Translations under genes and position numbers: made by a program
Shown: positions 46,291-53,876 of the stretch, one piece after another
How positions within the stretch are numbered: the first letter of the stretch is position 1
Layout of the letters: the number at the start of each line of letters is the position of its first letter
Source of the DNA: Marinithermofilum abyssi
GTDB lineage: Bacteria; Bacillota; Bacilli; Thermoactinomycetales; DSM-45169
Assembly (NCBI RefSeq): GCF_014641195.1
Contig: NZ_BMHQ01000005.1
Span: 124,001 to 188,000 of the forward strand
Direction of reading: 5' to 3'
Length of the DNA stretch: 64,000 bases
Notes under the pieces: model-generated
Databases searched by the model: none
Told to the model about the DNA's origin: nothing
What the model saw: only the letters and a program-made list of their open reading frames with translations

Positions 46291-46328
46291 GGGGTATCGC
46301 CAGCATTTTAAAAAAATCCTACGCTAAG
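46291..46328 (+). repeat. Tn3-family 38-bp terminal repeat, solitary
   Basis: Exactly 38 bases, beginning GGGGTATCGCCAGCATTT and ending ATCCTACGCTAAG, the GGGG...ACGCTAAG frame of Tn3-family ends (Tn4430/Tn1546 group). The orientation implies that a transposon extended to the right. A transposase tail of this family survives at 51013-51252; no matching opposite end was found. Confidence 0.75.
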
Positions 46329-46503
46329 CCGGGAACCCATTCATTTTGAACGGGTTCACTTTATTCAGCATTGATCCCATACAAAAACGCCGCTACCTCC
46401 TTTTCCACGGATGGGGACAGGATGGGTCTGTGCGTTTGCCTCGTGTCAAGTGATCACTGACAAGCATAACGTGTCACAGGGCCGGTTCCATATTCACCTC
46501 GTT

Positions 46504-46541
46504 CCCTCACCTTGTTGGGCATGCAGGGTGAGGGTTTTTAT
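46504..46541 (+). terminator. Plus-strand terminator
   Basis: Stem CCCTCACC / GGTGAGGG followed by TTTTTA. Confidence 0.7.
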
Positions 46542-46543
46542 GT

Positions 46544-46573
46544 AAAAAGGACGCCCAAGGGACGTCCGCTTTT
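46544..46573 (-). terminator. Terminator of the 46575 gene
   Basis: Stem GGACG / CGTCC around CCCAAGGGA-type loop with five T on the minus strand, directly after the stop. Confidence 0.7.
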
Positions 46574-46574
46574 G

Positions 46575-46907
46575 TTATGAGTCTTGTTCCTCCGTGCCAT
46601 ATACACTGCTAGAGGAGGAACTTTCCCATCTCGATCGGGAGGATTCATGATGAGGATGGTAGCCACAATGGCATTGCCGCAACAATTTTTTCAGTGTTCT
46701 GGTGGTTTTTTTGCTTCGACGATAGGCTTTGTGCAGCTTGTGGGCATCAACCATACAGCAGTGTCTATGCTTCGGGTAAGGCATCTTCGGATATTGCATG
46801 GGCGGATATGGCATCTTCGGTGGTTCCATTGAAACATTGTATTCTGGCCATGCGTTCAGGCTGTACTGTGCCTCCCACGGAAAGGGCATTACAGGTCCAT
46901 GTTCCAT
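46575..46907 (-). CDS. Met/Pro/Tyr-rich, His/Cys/Ser-rich small protein (coat-like)
   Basis: The 110 residues start ATG 46907, eight bases after GAGGTGAT. The N-terminal half has short repeats (PPKMPYPPMQYPKMPYPKHR), then HCCMVDAHKLHKAYRRSKK, a CHCGYHPHH cluster and a serine run. Such composition is common in spore coat and cortex-associated proteins of Bacillales; metal binding by the His/Cys cluster is also possible. No domain match is known to me. Confidence 0.6.
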   Translation of the reverse strand: MEHGPVMPFPWEAQYSLNAWPEYNVSMEPPKMPYPPMQYPKMPYPKHRHCCMVDAHKLHKAYRRSKKTTRTLKKLLRQCHCGYHPHHESSRSRWESSSSSSVYGTEEQDS

Positions 46908-47043
46908 TTATAATCACCTCGCTATAATTTTCCTGCCACGGTATTGTATGTCCGTCTATCCGCAGAGTAACTGGTGCAAAAGCCTCTTTTCCCATCTAAG
47001 CGGGTACACATAGACAATCGCCGTTTTCTCACTACGCCTTATA

Positions 47044-47072
47044 GGGGTAATACCAGCGAAGCTGTCACCAGG
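47044..47072. repeat. Short dispersed repeat (GGGGTAATACCAGCG type)
   Basis: GGGGTAATACCAGCG followed by AAGCTGTCACCAGG. Same as 17491-17518 except for one base; the first 16 bases also occur at 13328, and GGGTAATACCAGC lies at 48774. Confidence 0.6.
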
Positions 47073-47212
47073 GGCAAAGTAGATTCCATAAAAAGTAAAA
47101 ATCTCCTCCAACCCTTGAAAAAGAAGGGGTCCACGCCCGTTTGCATAAATGTTGTATAAGGGGTCACCGGACCGAAAAAAGAAAATCGTACGTTAAGGCG
47201 ATCGACGTCTAC

Positions 47213-47250
47213 AAAAAACCCGGCTCCCTTTACGCTAAGGAGCCGGGTTT
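47213..47250 (-). terminator. Terminator of the acetyltransferase gene
   Basis: Stem AACCCGGCTCC / GGAGCCGGGTT with a TTTTTT tail on the minus strand. Confidence 0.9.
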
Positions 47251-47255
47251 GAGTG

Positions 47256-47681
47256 TTACACTTCTTCCAAGTATTCCGTGGCGTATTGCGGATTTAAAGA
47301 TCTTGCCATAGCGGTTTTATGCTTTTTGAGTCCTAGCTTGGCGTAAAAAGATTCATTTCCAGTAGTCGCTGTCAAATGGACGAAAGAGATGTTTTCTAAC
47401 TTGGAAAGAATGTTGCTCATTATCGCTTTGCCAACGCCTTTACCTTGGTACTCGGGATGAATCACAACATCATAAATACAAGCGTACATTTCTCCGTCGG
47501 ACAGTACCCTACCGCATCCAACAACTCTGTTCTGATCATAAGCTATAGCAATGTAATAACTTGCTTGAAAAGCTTTGATTAAGCGATCCTTCGTATGCTT
47601 TTTCCATCCAACCGCTTGGAAAACCGATTCAAGCTCATCCCAGTCAAGGTTCTCTAAGTCATTTTTTATTTGGATCATCAA
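47256..47681 (-). CDS. GNAT-family N-acetyltransferase
   Basis: The 141-residue protein has the acetyl-CoA pyrophosphate loop VIHPEYQGKGVGKAIMSNIL (Q-x-x-G-x-G) and the usual last strand (GNESFYAKLGLKKHKTAM). The N-terminus WDELESVFQAVGWKKHTKDR places it in the small YjdJ/AAC-like cytoplasmic group. Target is unknown; drug, amino acid or polyamine acetylation are all possible. It is enclosed by Tn3-type inverted ends and has its own terminator. Confidence 0.9.
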   Translation of the reverse strand: MMIQIKNDLENLDWDELESVFQAVGWKKHTKDRLIKAFQASYYIAIAYDQNRVVGCGRVLSDGEMYACIYDVVIHPEYQGKGVGKAIMSNILSKLENISFVHLTATTGNESFYAKLGLKKHKTAMARSLNPQYATEYLEEV

Positions 47682-47860
47682 AGCCCTCCCTTCGTTAGTA
47701 CAATTTTCTTTTTTCGGTCCGGTAACCCCTATGTAAGGGACTGGTTTTCGGATAAGTGATGCGAATTCTGTAAAGTAAACAAACCCACGAAAAACACGTA
47801 TTCTGTAAAGTTAATCAAAATAAATAAGCGCCACTTGTACTGGCGCAGAACCCATCCTTT

Positions 47861-48721
47861 CTATATCAAGCAATTATCAATGATCGATTTTAGCGTGTTA
47901 ATAATCCCGATTGAATACTCGCCTGTTGCAATTTTAGCATGAGCATTCTTTGCTTCCTCTGTTGCATTCTCAACCAAATAACCGTGTTTTACTACTTTTA
48001 ACATCCGTAAATCGTTTCCGCTATCGCCAAATGCAAAAGCATTCTCTGGCTTCACTTTGTATTTATTCAACATAAACCGTACAATCTCGTCTTTCCCTGT
48101 ACCTGTTGGGATAAAATCAACATCAAAACAGTCTTCCGGATCTCCTGCAAGCGGATTACAACGGTTAATATTTACTGCAACACCGTACTGTTGAGCGACT
48201 GTTTTAATGGCTAAAAAGTTTTTTTCATCGACCGATTCGTTTTGCTCTTGATAGTAATAGTTACGTTTATAACGTGAACTACCCAGTTGGGTTTGGGCAC
48301 GTAGATAGATCTGGTATTTCTCCTGTAAAAGTTGAATGATCTCATCACTTTTTCCTTTGGAAAAGTTCCCGTTTTTTAGGCGGGAATCCCATCCTGAATC
48401 TCGTTTTCCAAAATGATCTTCGGTAAAATAAGTGATCTCAGTTCCTAGATCACTGGCGATAAAGTGAGGGAAAAAACGGAAGTTCCCTCTTTCCATCTTA
48501 TCTAATACGGATTTCACACTACTCCCTGTAACCCAACCGATCATCAGTTCACCATTATTCGCTTTTTTCTCTATGTAATCTTCAAGCTCATGTAAGTAAT
48601 GCTGTCGATCGCCATTCATGGAGTGGGGATAGTACGTTTCATCAAAATCGCAAAAGACAATGTGCCTAGGGCTTGTTATGTTAGAAAATGACTTGAATTT
48701 CGCTTTTTTACTTAGTAACAC
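47861..48721 (-). CDS. ntdB: HAD-family phosphatase, kanosamine-6-phosphate phosphatase (NtdB)-like
   Basis: The 286 residues follow the HAD IIB fold: motif I IVFCDFDETYYPHSM, motif II WVTGSSVKSVL and the C-terminal GKDEIVRFML and FAFGDSGNDLRML. The sequence FFPHFIASDLGTEITYF and VNINRCNPLAGDPEDCFDVD are, from memory, very close to B. subtilis NtdB, which dephosphorylates kanosamine-6-phosphate in the ntdABC pathway. No ntdA (aminotransferase) or ntdC (dehydrogenase) lies nearby, so it is an orphan and its substrate here is uncertain. Confidence 0.8.
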   Translation of the reverse strand: MLLSKKAKFKSFSNITSPRHIVFCDFDETYYPHSMNGDRQHYLHELEDYIEKKANNGELMIGWVTGSSVKSVLDKMERGNFRFFPHFIASDLGTEITYFTEDHFGKRDSGWDSRLKNGNFSKGKSDEIIQLLQEKYQIYLRAQTQLGSSRYKRNYYYQEQNESVDEKNFLAIKTVAQQYGVAVNINRCNPLAGDPEDCFDVDFIPTGTGKDEIVRFMLNKYKVKPENAFAFGDSGNDLRMLKVVKHGYLVENATEEAKNAHAKIATGEYSIGIINTLKSIIDNCLI

Positions 48722-48792
48722 GCAAACCCCTCCCTCACACCTGGATTGATTTAAGACTTTACCACATAAATAAGGGTAATACCAGCCACCTT

Positions 48793-49887
48793 TTAAAACA
48801 ACTCAACATACTGAGCAGCCATATCCTCCGGCGGGTTAGTGTAACGCTGGATGTATCGTTGGGAGCGATGGCCGAGACGCCGTTCCAGTTCATAGGCATC
48901 TGCACCGGTCTCCTGGGCTAGACGAAAGGCGAAGGTATGTCGGAGATCATGAGGACGTAAGGGCGAAATCTTTCGTCTTGAATCGGTCACCTCTGCGTCA
49001 TGCCAACGCCCGATCTGCTCCAATATCCCATTGATTGCCCGTGAAGACAGCCGTCCGTCTGGTTTTCGCGCAGGTAATCCCGTCGCACTTAAAAAGAGCG
49101 CGGACGTTTCCTCGGTTGTATTCTTCTGGTGTTCTTCCTCCAAATAATCGGCCAAAGCCAAGCGGGCATCCGCTGAAAGGAAAACGGTCCGTTCTGTTCC
49201 CCCTTTTCCCTTGACGCGACGAATCCGGGCACGGCGGGCTTTCCTTAGTTCTTCCGGAATGTTTGGTTCCAACTGGCTGACATTGAGACCAACGAGTTCT
49301 TGTCGTCGTAAACCAGTGGAGAGCAAAACGAAAACAATCGCCCGGTCCCTCCACGGACGGCTGTGAGCTTTCAGGGGAGCTTTCTTTCCCTTCCACCGCC
49401 GTCCCTTGCGTTGATGGAACCGTTCCAGCCGATCGCAAAGGTTTTTGAGGGAACGGACTTGGTCTTCCGACAGCGCCCGGGGTTCCAATGGCGGCAATCC
49501 CAGTTCCCGGATCCCTTTCGCCGGATCACCGGCCGGAAACCGGTAGGGATCCTGGATATGGACCCAGGTGGTGAAAGCAGACAGGGAAGCGATATGGCTG
49601 TTCACGGTAGATGGTGATAGCCCTTGTTCTTGGAGGGATCGCCGCCAGGCCAATACATCTCGTTGCAAACAGGCGGAGATCCGATCGTGTCCGTACGAAA
49701 CCAAAAAGAATTCCAGGAACCGCTTTAAGTGGAGCCCAATCTTTTGGGTGACTTCTTCGGAGCGAACCCCGACAACCGCCAGTTGCATGTATTGCTCCAT
49801 CCAGGATTCCAAACTGTCTGGAAGGTCGTCCAATGCAGGTTTTTCCTTTCGTGAAGTGAAATGTTCGAGATAATGGACATTTTTCAC
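48793..49887 (-). CDS. Tyrosine recombinase (XerC/D-like integrase)
   Basis: The best start is GTG 49887, eight bases after AAGGAGGGG. The ~364-residue protein has an N-terminal SAM-like core-binding domain (LGLHLKRFLEFFLVSYG region) and the catalytic domain with all residues: STGLRRQELVGL (Arg), GKGGTERTVFL (Lys), PHDLRHTFAFRLA (HxxR), LGHRSQRYIQRYTN (His, Tyr). It should catalyse site-specific recombination. A perfect 15-6-15 palindrome lies in its leader at 49913-49948. It is a second recombinase in the element besides the serine integrase. Confidence 0.92.
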   Translation of the reverse strand: MKNVHYLEHFTSRKEKPALDDLPDSLESWMEQYMQLAVVGVRSEEVTQKIGLHLKRFLEFFLVSYGHDRISACLQRDVLAWRRSLQEQGLSPSTVNSHIASLSAFTTWVHIQDPYRFPAGDPAKGIRELGLPPLEPRALSEDQVRSLKNLCDRLERFHQRKGRRWKGKKAPLKAHSRPWRDRAIVFVLLSTGLRRQELVGLNVSQLEPNIPEELRKARRARIRRVKGKGGTERTVFLSADARLALADYLEEEHQKNTTEETSALFLSATGLPARKPDGRLSSRAINGILEQIGRWHDAEVTDSRRKISPLRPHDLRHTFAFRLAQETGADAYELERRLGHRSQRYIQRYTNPPEDMAAQYVELF

Positions 49888-49912
49888 CCGAATATTCCCC
49901 TCCTTATGTACC

Positions 49913-49948
49913 AATCACTTCACAGAAGGGACATTCTGTGAAGTGATT
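49913..49948. promoter_or_regulatory. Perfect 15-bp inverted repeat with 6-bp centre in the recombinase leader
   Basis: Arms AATCACTTCACAGAA and TTCTGTGAAGTGATT are exact complements around GGGACA. There is no T run, so a terminator is unlikely. Two arms about a 6-base centre is the form of a tyrosine-recombinase core site (loxP and dif-like) or of an autoregulatory operator. It lies ~25 bases upstream of the GTG. Confidence 0.7.
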
Positions 49949-50027
49949 CAAACTACAACATTCATATCATATAAGTATCAAAATTGATAGAATATAATTG
50001 GTCAATTCTGAAAAAGCGGTGAGAACA

Positions 50028-50955
50028 TTGGAAGCAGAAGAGCAACATTTTTTGCGGAAAAGTTACGGTTGGGATAAATCAACATCCTTTACATTAATGC
50101 AGGAAGGAGAAAATAAAACTTACCAGGTATGTTCTTCAAGCGGGAATTGGGTTTTAAGAAAGTATCGCCAAAATCGTTATGATGTACCTCAAATTAAAGC
50201 TGAGTTGGCGTGGATTAATACTTTAAGACCGCATTTCCCAGTCCCATCAATCCCTGAGAAATCAAAATGGAGAGCTACTAACAATGGATGTACAGGGCTC
50301 TCTTAAACAGATATATGCGGTATTTCAATTTATTAAAGGTGATACCCTTCTTCTCCCGACAGCCGAAGATTATCGCAAACTTGGTTTTTTGATGCGCCGC
50401 CTTCACGATGTTGCTGATCAAGTACAGGAAAAAGTAGCAGAAGATTGGCCAGGATGGTCCAGACCTTTGTACGACACTGTTACATTAATAGAAAAGCCCC
50501 TTCAACAGTTAATTAGTGCTTCCTTTTTAACGGAAGAGGATCGAGCGTGTTGTATAAAAACGGCAAAACAGATCAAAGGCCAATTAAAACAAATTGGTCT
50601 AGGTAAACGACAATTTGTACATGGGGATTTCCATGTTGGTAATATTCTTGTTACTCATGATCAATGGGTTTGTTTAGATTTTGACGAGTGCGGATGGGGA
50701 CCCAGAAGCTTCGATATTGGTACTGTTCGGTTACATATGCGTGCAGCGGATCATTTAGCTAAAATGTGGCCATTCTTCTCCCAGGGGTATGGAAAAAAAC
50801 TGTCCGAAGAAGAAATTCGGTTAGGAACAGCCCTCCGCATATTTTATATGAGTGGGAAAATCCCGATTCGCCAAGATATTGAAATGGTTCGAAGAGAACC
50901 AGCCGAACGAATACGGCGCTATATGCGATTCATTAATGATGAGATAACGGGATAG
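50028..50955 (+). pseudogene. Frameshifted second copy of the APH-like kinase
   Basis: TTG start after GGTGAG, as in the 17587 copy. The two copies share most of their sequence, including FVHGDFHVGNILV and CLDFDECGWGPRSFDIG. At about 50251-50260 this copy has one extra base (CCCTGAGAA against TCTAAAAA), so frame 1 ends at 50306 and the rest reads from 50284. It also has a three-base insertion giving RIRRYMRF near the end. As given, it cannot make a full kinase. It lies beside Tn3 remnants, which may have carried it. Confidence 0.82.
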
Positions 50956-50983
50956 CTTCTGTATACCCTGTATTCCTGAAATC

Positions 50984-51008
50984 AAGGCCCCTTTACTAAG
51001 GGGCCTTA
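50984..51008 (+). terminator. Hairpin after the kinase pseudogene
   Basis: Stem AAGGCCCC / GGGGCCTT with loop TTTACTA. The right half, beginning GGGGCCTTAACAC, runs to the transposase stop and could also be a degraded Tn3 end. Confidence 0.6.
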
Positions 51009-51012
51009 ACAC

Positions 51013-51252
51013 TTAAGACACATTTTTATCGCCCAAAGACAATCTTTCCCTCATGTTCAACCGGAAAGTCCCGTATGGGTTCACATGGGAATAGATCAAC
51101 GGCGTTAAAGCACGGAAGTCCTCCGGGTTTAGCCGACTCAACAGTTTGTGATTATCCTCCATTAAGACTTCCTGGATCATCAGCGTATTGATAAAGACCA
51201 AGCAGTTTTGCAACAAGTGCAAAGATAATACCGCCACTTCCTGATCCTCCAA
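51013..51252 (-). pseudogene. C-terminal fragment of a Tn3-family transposase
   Basis: Seventy-nine codons: [20 protein letters not shown], then [20 protein letters not shown], then [15 protein letters not shown]. This is the conserved C-terminus of Tn3/Tn1546-type TnpA (proteins of ~980 residues). The remaining 900 residues are absent. It lies a few bases from a possible degraded Tn3 end and 4.7 kb from the 38-bp end at 46291. Confidence 0.85.
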
Positions 51253-51599
51253 TTGATTGGTTTAGCGTCGGTTTTACTTACACCTCCTTATATGACTTAC
51301 CCTGTTTCCCAGCCCGTGTAAATAGCACGGGCTGTTTTGGAACAAGGAACCAAAACCATGCAGGTGCATATTGTGGGTGTATGCCGCGAAATTCATATCC
51401 CTTTCGCATTTCCCTATACGTAAAATTCCCTGTGGCTTACATGGGGACTTTTGCGTTTTCATACCCTTTTCCAGAGTGAATACAATATACAGTCTGTTTC
51501 TCTTGTGAAGCGCATTTAACGTTACATAACAGAGATTTGGTACCTTATAAAAAATTACGCCTCAGTTAGGGTGAATCGGAGATTAGAATTTCTCCTACT
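51253..51599. other. Intergenic region
   Basis: About 350 bases. It has a terminator-like hairpin at 51311-51338 (AGCCCGTG/CACGGGCT, GTTTT tail) and no supported gene. Confidence 0.4.
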
Positions 51600-52229
51600 T
51601 TAATTGTTTACTTTTGAAAGTGCTAAGCGAAATCCCAAAACAATCAGGATTGTTCCTGTAACACGTTCCACCCAATGGGATATAGAAAGGAATCCGTTAC
51701 GAATTACCTTATGTGTAAGGAAAATCACCATCATTGAGTACCAAACCAATTCGATTATCATCACAGTAGAGCCATAGAAAAACTGAACTATTACAGGAGT
51801 TTCTGGATTAATTACTTGAGTAAACAGTGCCAGATAAAATAACGTAGCTTTAGGATTTAGTAGATCTGTCAGAAAACCATTTACAAATGCCTTTCTTACT
51901 GATATAGCTTTGTAAGTTCCCAGTACGTTGTTATTACTCTTTTTCGTTAGTACAGATTTTATTCCAATGTAGATAAGATAAATTGCACCTGCCCATTTTA
52001 TACAGTTAAACAAAATAATTGACTTGGTAACCACGATCCCTATCCCAATTAAACAATAAAAGATATGGATAAGTGTCCAGGCAGCCATTCCAAACACTGT
52101 TGAAAAACCTGTTTTCTTTGAATGTAAACTATTTTTGATTGTAACCGCCCAATTGGGACCAGGGGATAGGACAACAAGAACACCAATAGTTAAAACAGTG
52201 ATCCATATACCAAAGTCCATATAATTCAT
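51600..52229 (-). CDS. LysE/RhtB-family amino-acid exporter
   Basis: The 209-residue membrane protein has six helices and the family motif VLVVLSPGPNWAVTIKNSL near residue 25, then KAFVNGFLTDLLNPKATLFY (NPK motif) near residue 120. LysE/RhtB proteins export amino acids such as lysine, threonine or homoserine. AT-rich relative to the neighbourhood, suggesting separate acquisition. Confidence 0.92.
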   Translation of the reverse strand: MNYMDFGIWITVLTIGVLVVLSPGPNWAVTIKNSLHSKKTGFSTVFGMAAWTLIHIFYCLIGIGIVVTKSIILFNCIKWAGAIYLIYIGIKSVLTKKSNNNVLGTYKAISVRKAFVNGFLTDLLNPKATLFYLALFTQVINPETPVIVQFFYGSTVMIIELVWYSMMVIFLTHKVIRNGFLSISHWVERVTGTILIVLGFRLALSKVNN

Positions 52230-52423
52230 AGCCTCCCTTCAATCTACCGCCAAGCAGAGAATATCCTTTATTATATAATTACATTCCTAGAGTTTTGATT
52301 GGGAATCAGTTTAACGTGTCATGTTACATTAGCCCCCCTATACAAAACCCCCGAGATGAGTAATTTTTCCTGACATTGCTAAAAAAACACCCTGGCGGGC
52401 CGACTTAAAAAACCACCACGAAC

Positions 52424-52588
52424 CCAAGGGAAAGGCTGTGGCGGACTATTCGGGCTCTTTTTTCTTGAGAAGTTGACTGGTGGATAAACTTCACTCTTTG
52501 TCATTTCCTTACCTCTCTGTTTTTCCCTCTCGGAAAACGAGTAGCATATTTATGAATCAGCGGATAAATGCTCCTTCTTTATTTGTAA
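52424..52588. repeat. Long dispersed repeat, copy B (partner at 16605-16761)
   Basis: Nearly identical to copy A with a few small indels, up to the last ten codons of NUDIX on the minus strand (TNKEGAFIR and stop), where similarity stops. It is a cut-off remnant of a second NUDIX copy. Confidence 0.85.
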
Positions 52589-52595
52589 ATATAGT

Positions 52596-52640
52596 AAAAA
52601 CGCCGATACTACGCTAAATTCCGTAGTATCGGCGTTTTTA
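52596..52640. terminator. Strong bidirectional terminator
   Basis: Eighteen-bp stem AAAAACGCCGATACTACG / CGTAGTATCGGCGTTTTT with loop CTAAATTC-type. It lies 35 bases past the stop of the ArpU-like gene. Confidence 0.92.
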
Positions 52641-52674
52641 TCCTTGATGATACAGAGTTGCATGCATAACGTAA

Positions 52675-53181
52675 TTATAACTGATCCCCAAGAACATCCA
52701 ACACTTCGGCCAACATCTCATAAAGCCTGCTTTTCTGGATGTGCATCCGTATACAGATAGTTCCCCAGTTCTCGTTATACAAATAATATCGTTTTACGAT
52801 TTCTGCATGACGGGGGCTCAACTCAGTTACAGCCGTTTCAATCTCACGAAGCTGTCGTTCCAGATCGTTGAGCTCAAACTCATTGTGCAAAATAGACAGC
52901 CGAAGTTCTTCCCGTTTATCCGCTAGCTTGACCGCCAGGTTCCCCACTTTATCACTTGTCCCGGAAACCCGTGGCATATCCATCATTTCGTAATTGGGAA
53001 CGAGGGATGCTTCAATCTGATCATCCAGGTATTTCAGTGTTTCCTTATCTTTTGCGATAAGACGTTTCAAACGATCAATTTTGCGGGTCAGATCGTACCA
53101 TCCACGGAGCCGATCCCGCACCCTTTTCCGTGACTCTTCTCCAAATATCGTTAGTTGTTTATCTACGGCCCGTATCATCAC
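52675..53181 (-). CDS. ArpU/RinA-like phage transcription regulator (sigma-70 region-4-like)
   Basis: The 168-residue protein starts after AGGGAGGAT (ATG 53181 or the adjacent 53178). It is mostly helical: coiled coil at residues ~20-115 (DRLKRLIAKDKETLKYLDDQ) and a C-terminal helix-turn-helix like sigma region 4 (ELSPRHAEIVKRYYLYNENW, then ICIRMHIQKSRLYEMLAEVL). ArpU, RinA and DUF1492 proteins of this form control late genes in Gram-positive phages. No late phage genes are seen in the window. Confidence 0.75.
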   Translation of the reverse strand: MMIRAVDKQLTIFGEESRKRVRDRLRGWYDLTRKIDRLKRLIAKDKETLKYLDDQIEASLVPNYEMMDMPRVSGTSDKVGNLAVKLADKREELRLSILHNEFELNDLERQLREIETAVTELSPRHAEIVKRYYLYNENWGTICIRMHIQKSRLYEMLAEVLDVLGDQL

Positions 53182-53292
53182 ATTATCCTCCCTGTTGAAA
53201 GGATAGCCCTCTTCCTGATTCTGTTGTAAACTCAGGTTGAGGGTGTCGACCCCTCTCTTTTCCCCTTCATCCTCCCCACAAGGATAAAGGGG

Positions 53293-53871
53293 TTATCTTA
53301 TCATCCAGCGGCGTAACTTCCACATGGCTTTTTGCTCCCATTGACTAATTCTTTTGCGCGAAACATCGAAAATCTCTGCCACCTTTTCTTGTTTCCGTAC
53401 TATTCTGTCCTTCAACCCATACCGTAGCTCGATGACTTCCCGTTCCACCAGGGTCAGATGTTTAAGCCCCTCTTCCAAATCCACGTGGTTCATCGCCGGG
53501 GACTCCACCACATCCGGTTCCGTTCCCAAGGTGTCGACTAATCGTAATTCTTCTCCGTCTTCTTTTCCTTTGATGGTTTGTTCAACGGAGATTTCCACGG
53601 CTGGGTTATGTCGTTTCCGATACCGAAGCTCGTGAAGAATCTCTCCTTGAATGTAATGGATCGCAAAGGTATTAAATTTAACCCGCTTTACTGCTGGATT
53701 GTACCGATCCATCGCTTTCACAAGTCCCATATAACCGATCTGTACTAGGTCCTCCCACTCGATTCCCGACCGTTTGTATTGATGAGCGACAAAGTAAACC
53801 AGTTGTTGATGCCGTTTCACAAAGTTACTCCGAATCTCTTGGTCTACTGTATATTCCATTGGTTTTGCCAT
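53293..53871 (-). CDS. Sigma-70 family factor (SigF/SigB/FliA-like)
   Basis: The likely start is ATG 53871 (MAKPMEYT), with AAAGGAATGTG upstream. About 192 residues. Region 2 reads FVKRHQQLVYFVAHQYKRSG then EWEDLVQIGYMGLVKAMDRY, FNTFAIHYIQGEILHELR. Region 4 is LTLVEREVIELRYGLKDRIV, KVAEIFDVSRKRISQWEQKA. Region 3 is short. It could direct element promoters. Its place between the ArpU-like gene and DnaB is phage-like. Confidence 0.88.
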   Translation of the reverse strand: MAKPMEYTVDQEIRSNFVKRHQQLVYFVAHQYKRSGIEWEDLVQIGYMGLVKAMDRYNPAVKRVKFNTFAIHYIQGEILHELRYRKRHNPAVEISVEQTIKGKEDGEELRLVDTLGTEPDVVESPAMNHVDLEEGLKHLTLVEREVIELRYGLKDRIVRKQEKVAEIFDVSRKRISQWEQKAMWKLRRWMIR

Positions 53872-53876
53872 CAAAA

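Larger units (their letters stand above)
46209..46574. other. Intergenic region with a Tn3-type end and two terminators
   Basis: Apart from the 38-bp inverted-repeat-like sequence at 46291 and the terminators at 46504 and 46544, no feature was recognised. Confidence 0.4.
46908..47255. other. Intergenic region, repeats only
   Basis: Holds the short dispersed repeat at 47044, the left 38-bp end of the acetyltransferase mini-element at 47160 and the acetyltransferase terminator at 47213. No gene recognised. Confidence 0.45.
47160..47729. mobile_element. Mini-element: Tn3-type inverted ends around an acetyltransferase gene
   Basis: The left end is 38 bases, GGGGTCACCGGACCGAAAAA to GTACGTTAAG (47160-47197). 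The right end, inverted, repeats its first 27 bases with one mismatch (47703-47729) and then diverges. The outer GGGG, the A-rich middle and the TTAAG inner edge follow Tn3-family ends. No transposase lies inside, so it would be a non-autonomous passenger unit (a TIME-like element) moved by a Tn3 transposase in trans. Flanking pentamers TATAA and TATGT are similar but not identical. Confidence 0.6.
52230..52674. other. Intergenic region containing repeat copy B
   Basis: Between LysE and the phage-like module. It contains the 165-base repeat at 52424-52588 and a strong terminator at 52596-52640. No gene recognised. Confidence 0.45.

Noticed and set aside
46765-46995. Overlapping minus-strand ORF starting MGKEAFAPVTLRID
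   Set aside because: The overlapping 46575-46907 frame has a better placed GAGGTGAT site and a more coherent composition; only the first part of this ORF looks coding.
49913-49948. Terminator interpretation of the palindrome
   Set aside because: No T run on either side and it lies in a leader, not after a gene.
51274-51462. 62-residue minus-strand ORF
   Set aside because: No ribosome site and it covers a terminator-like hairpin.
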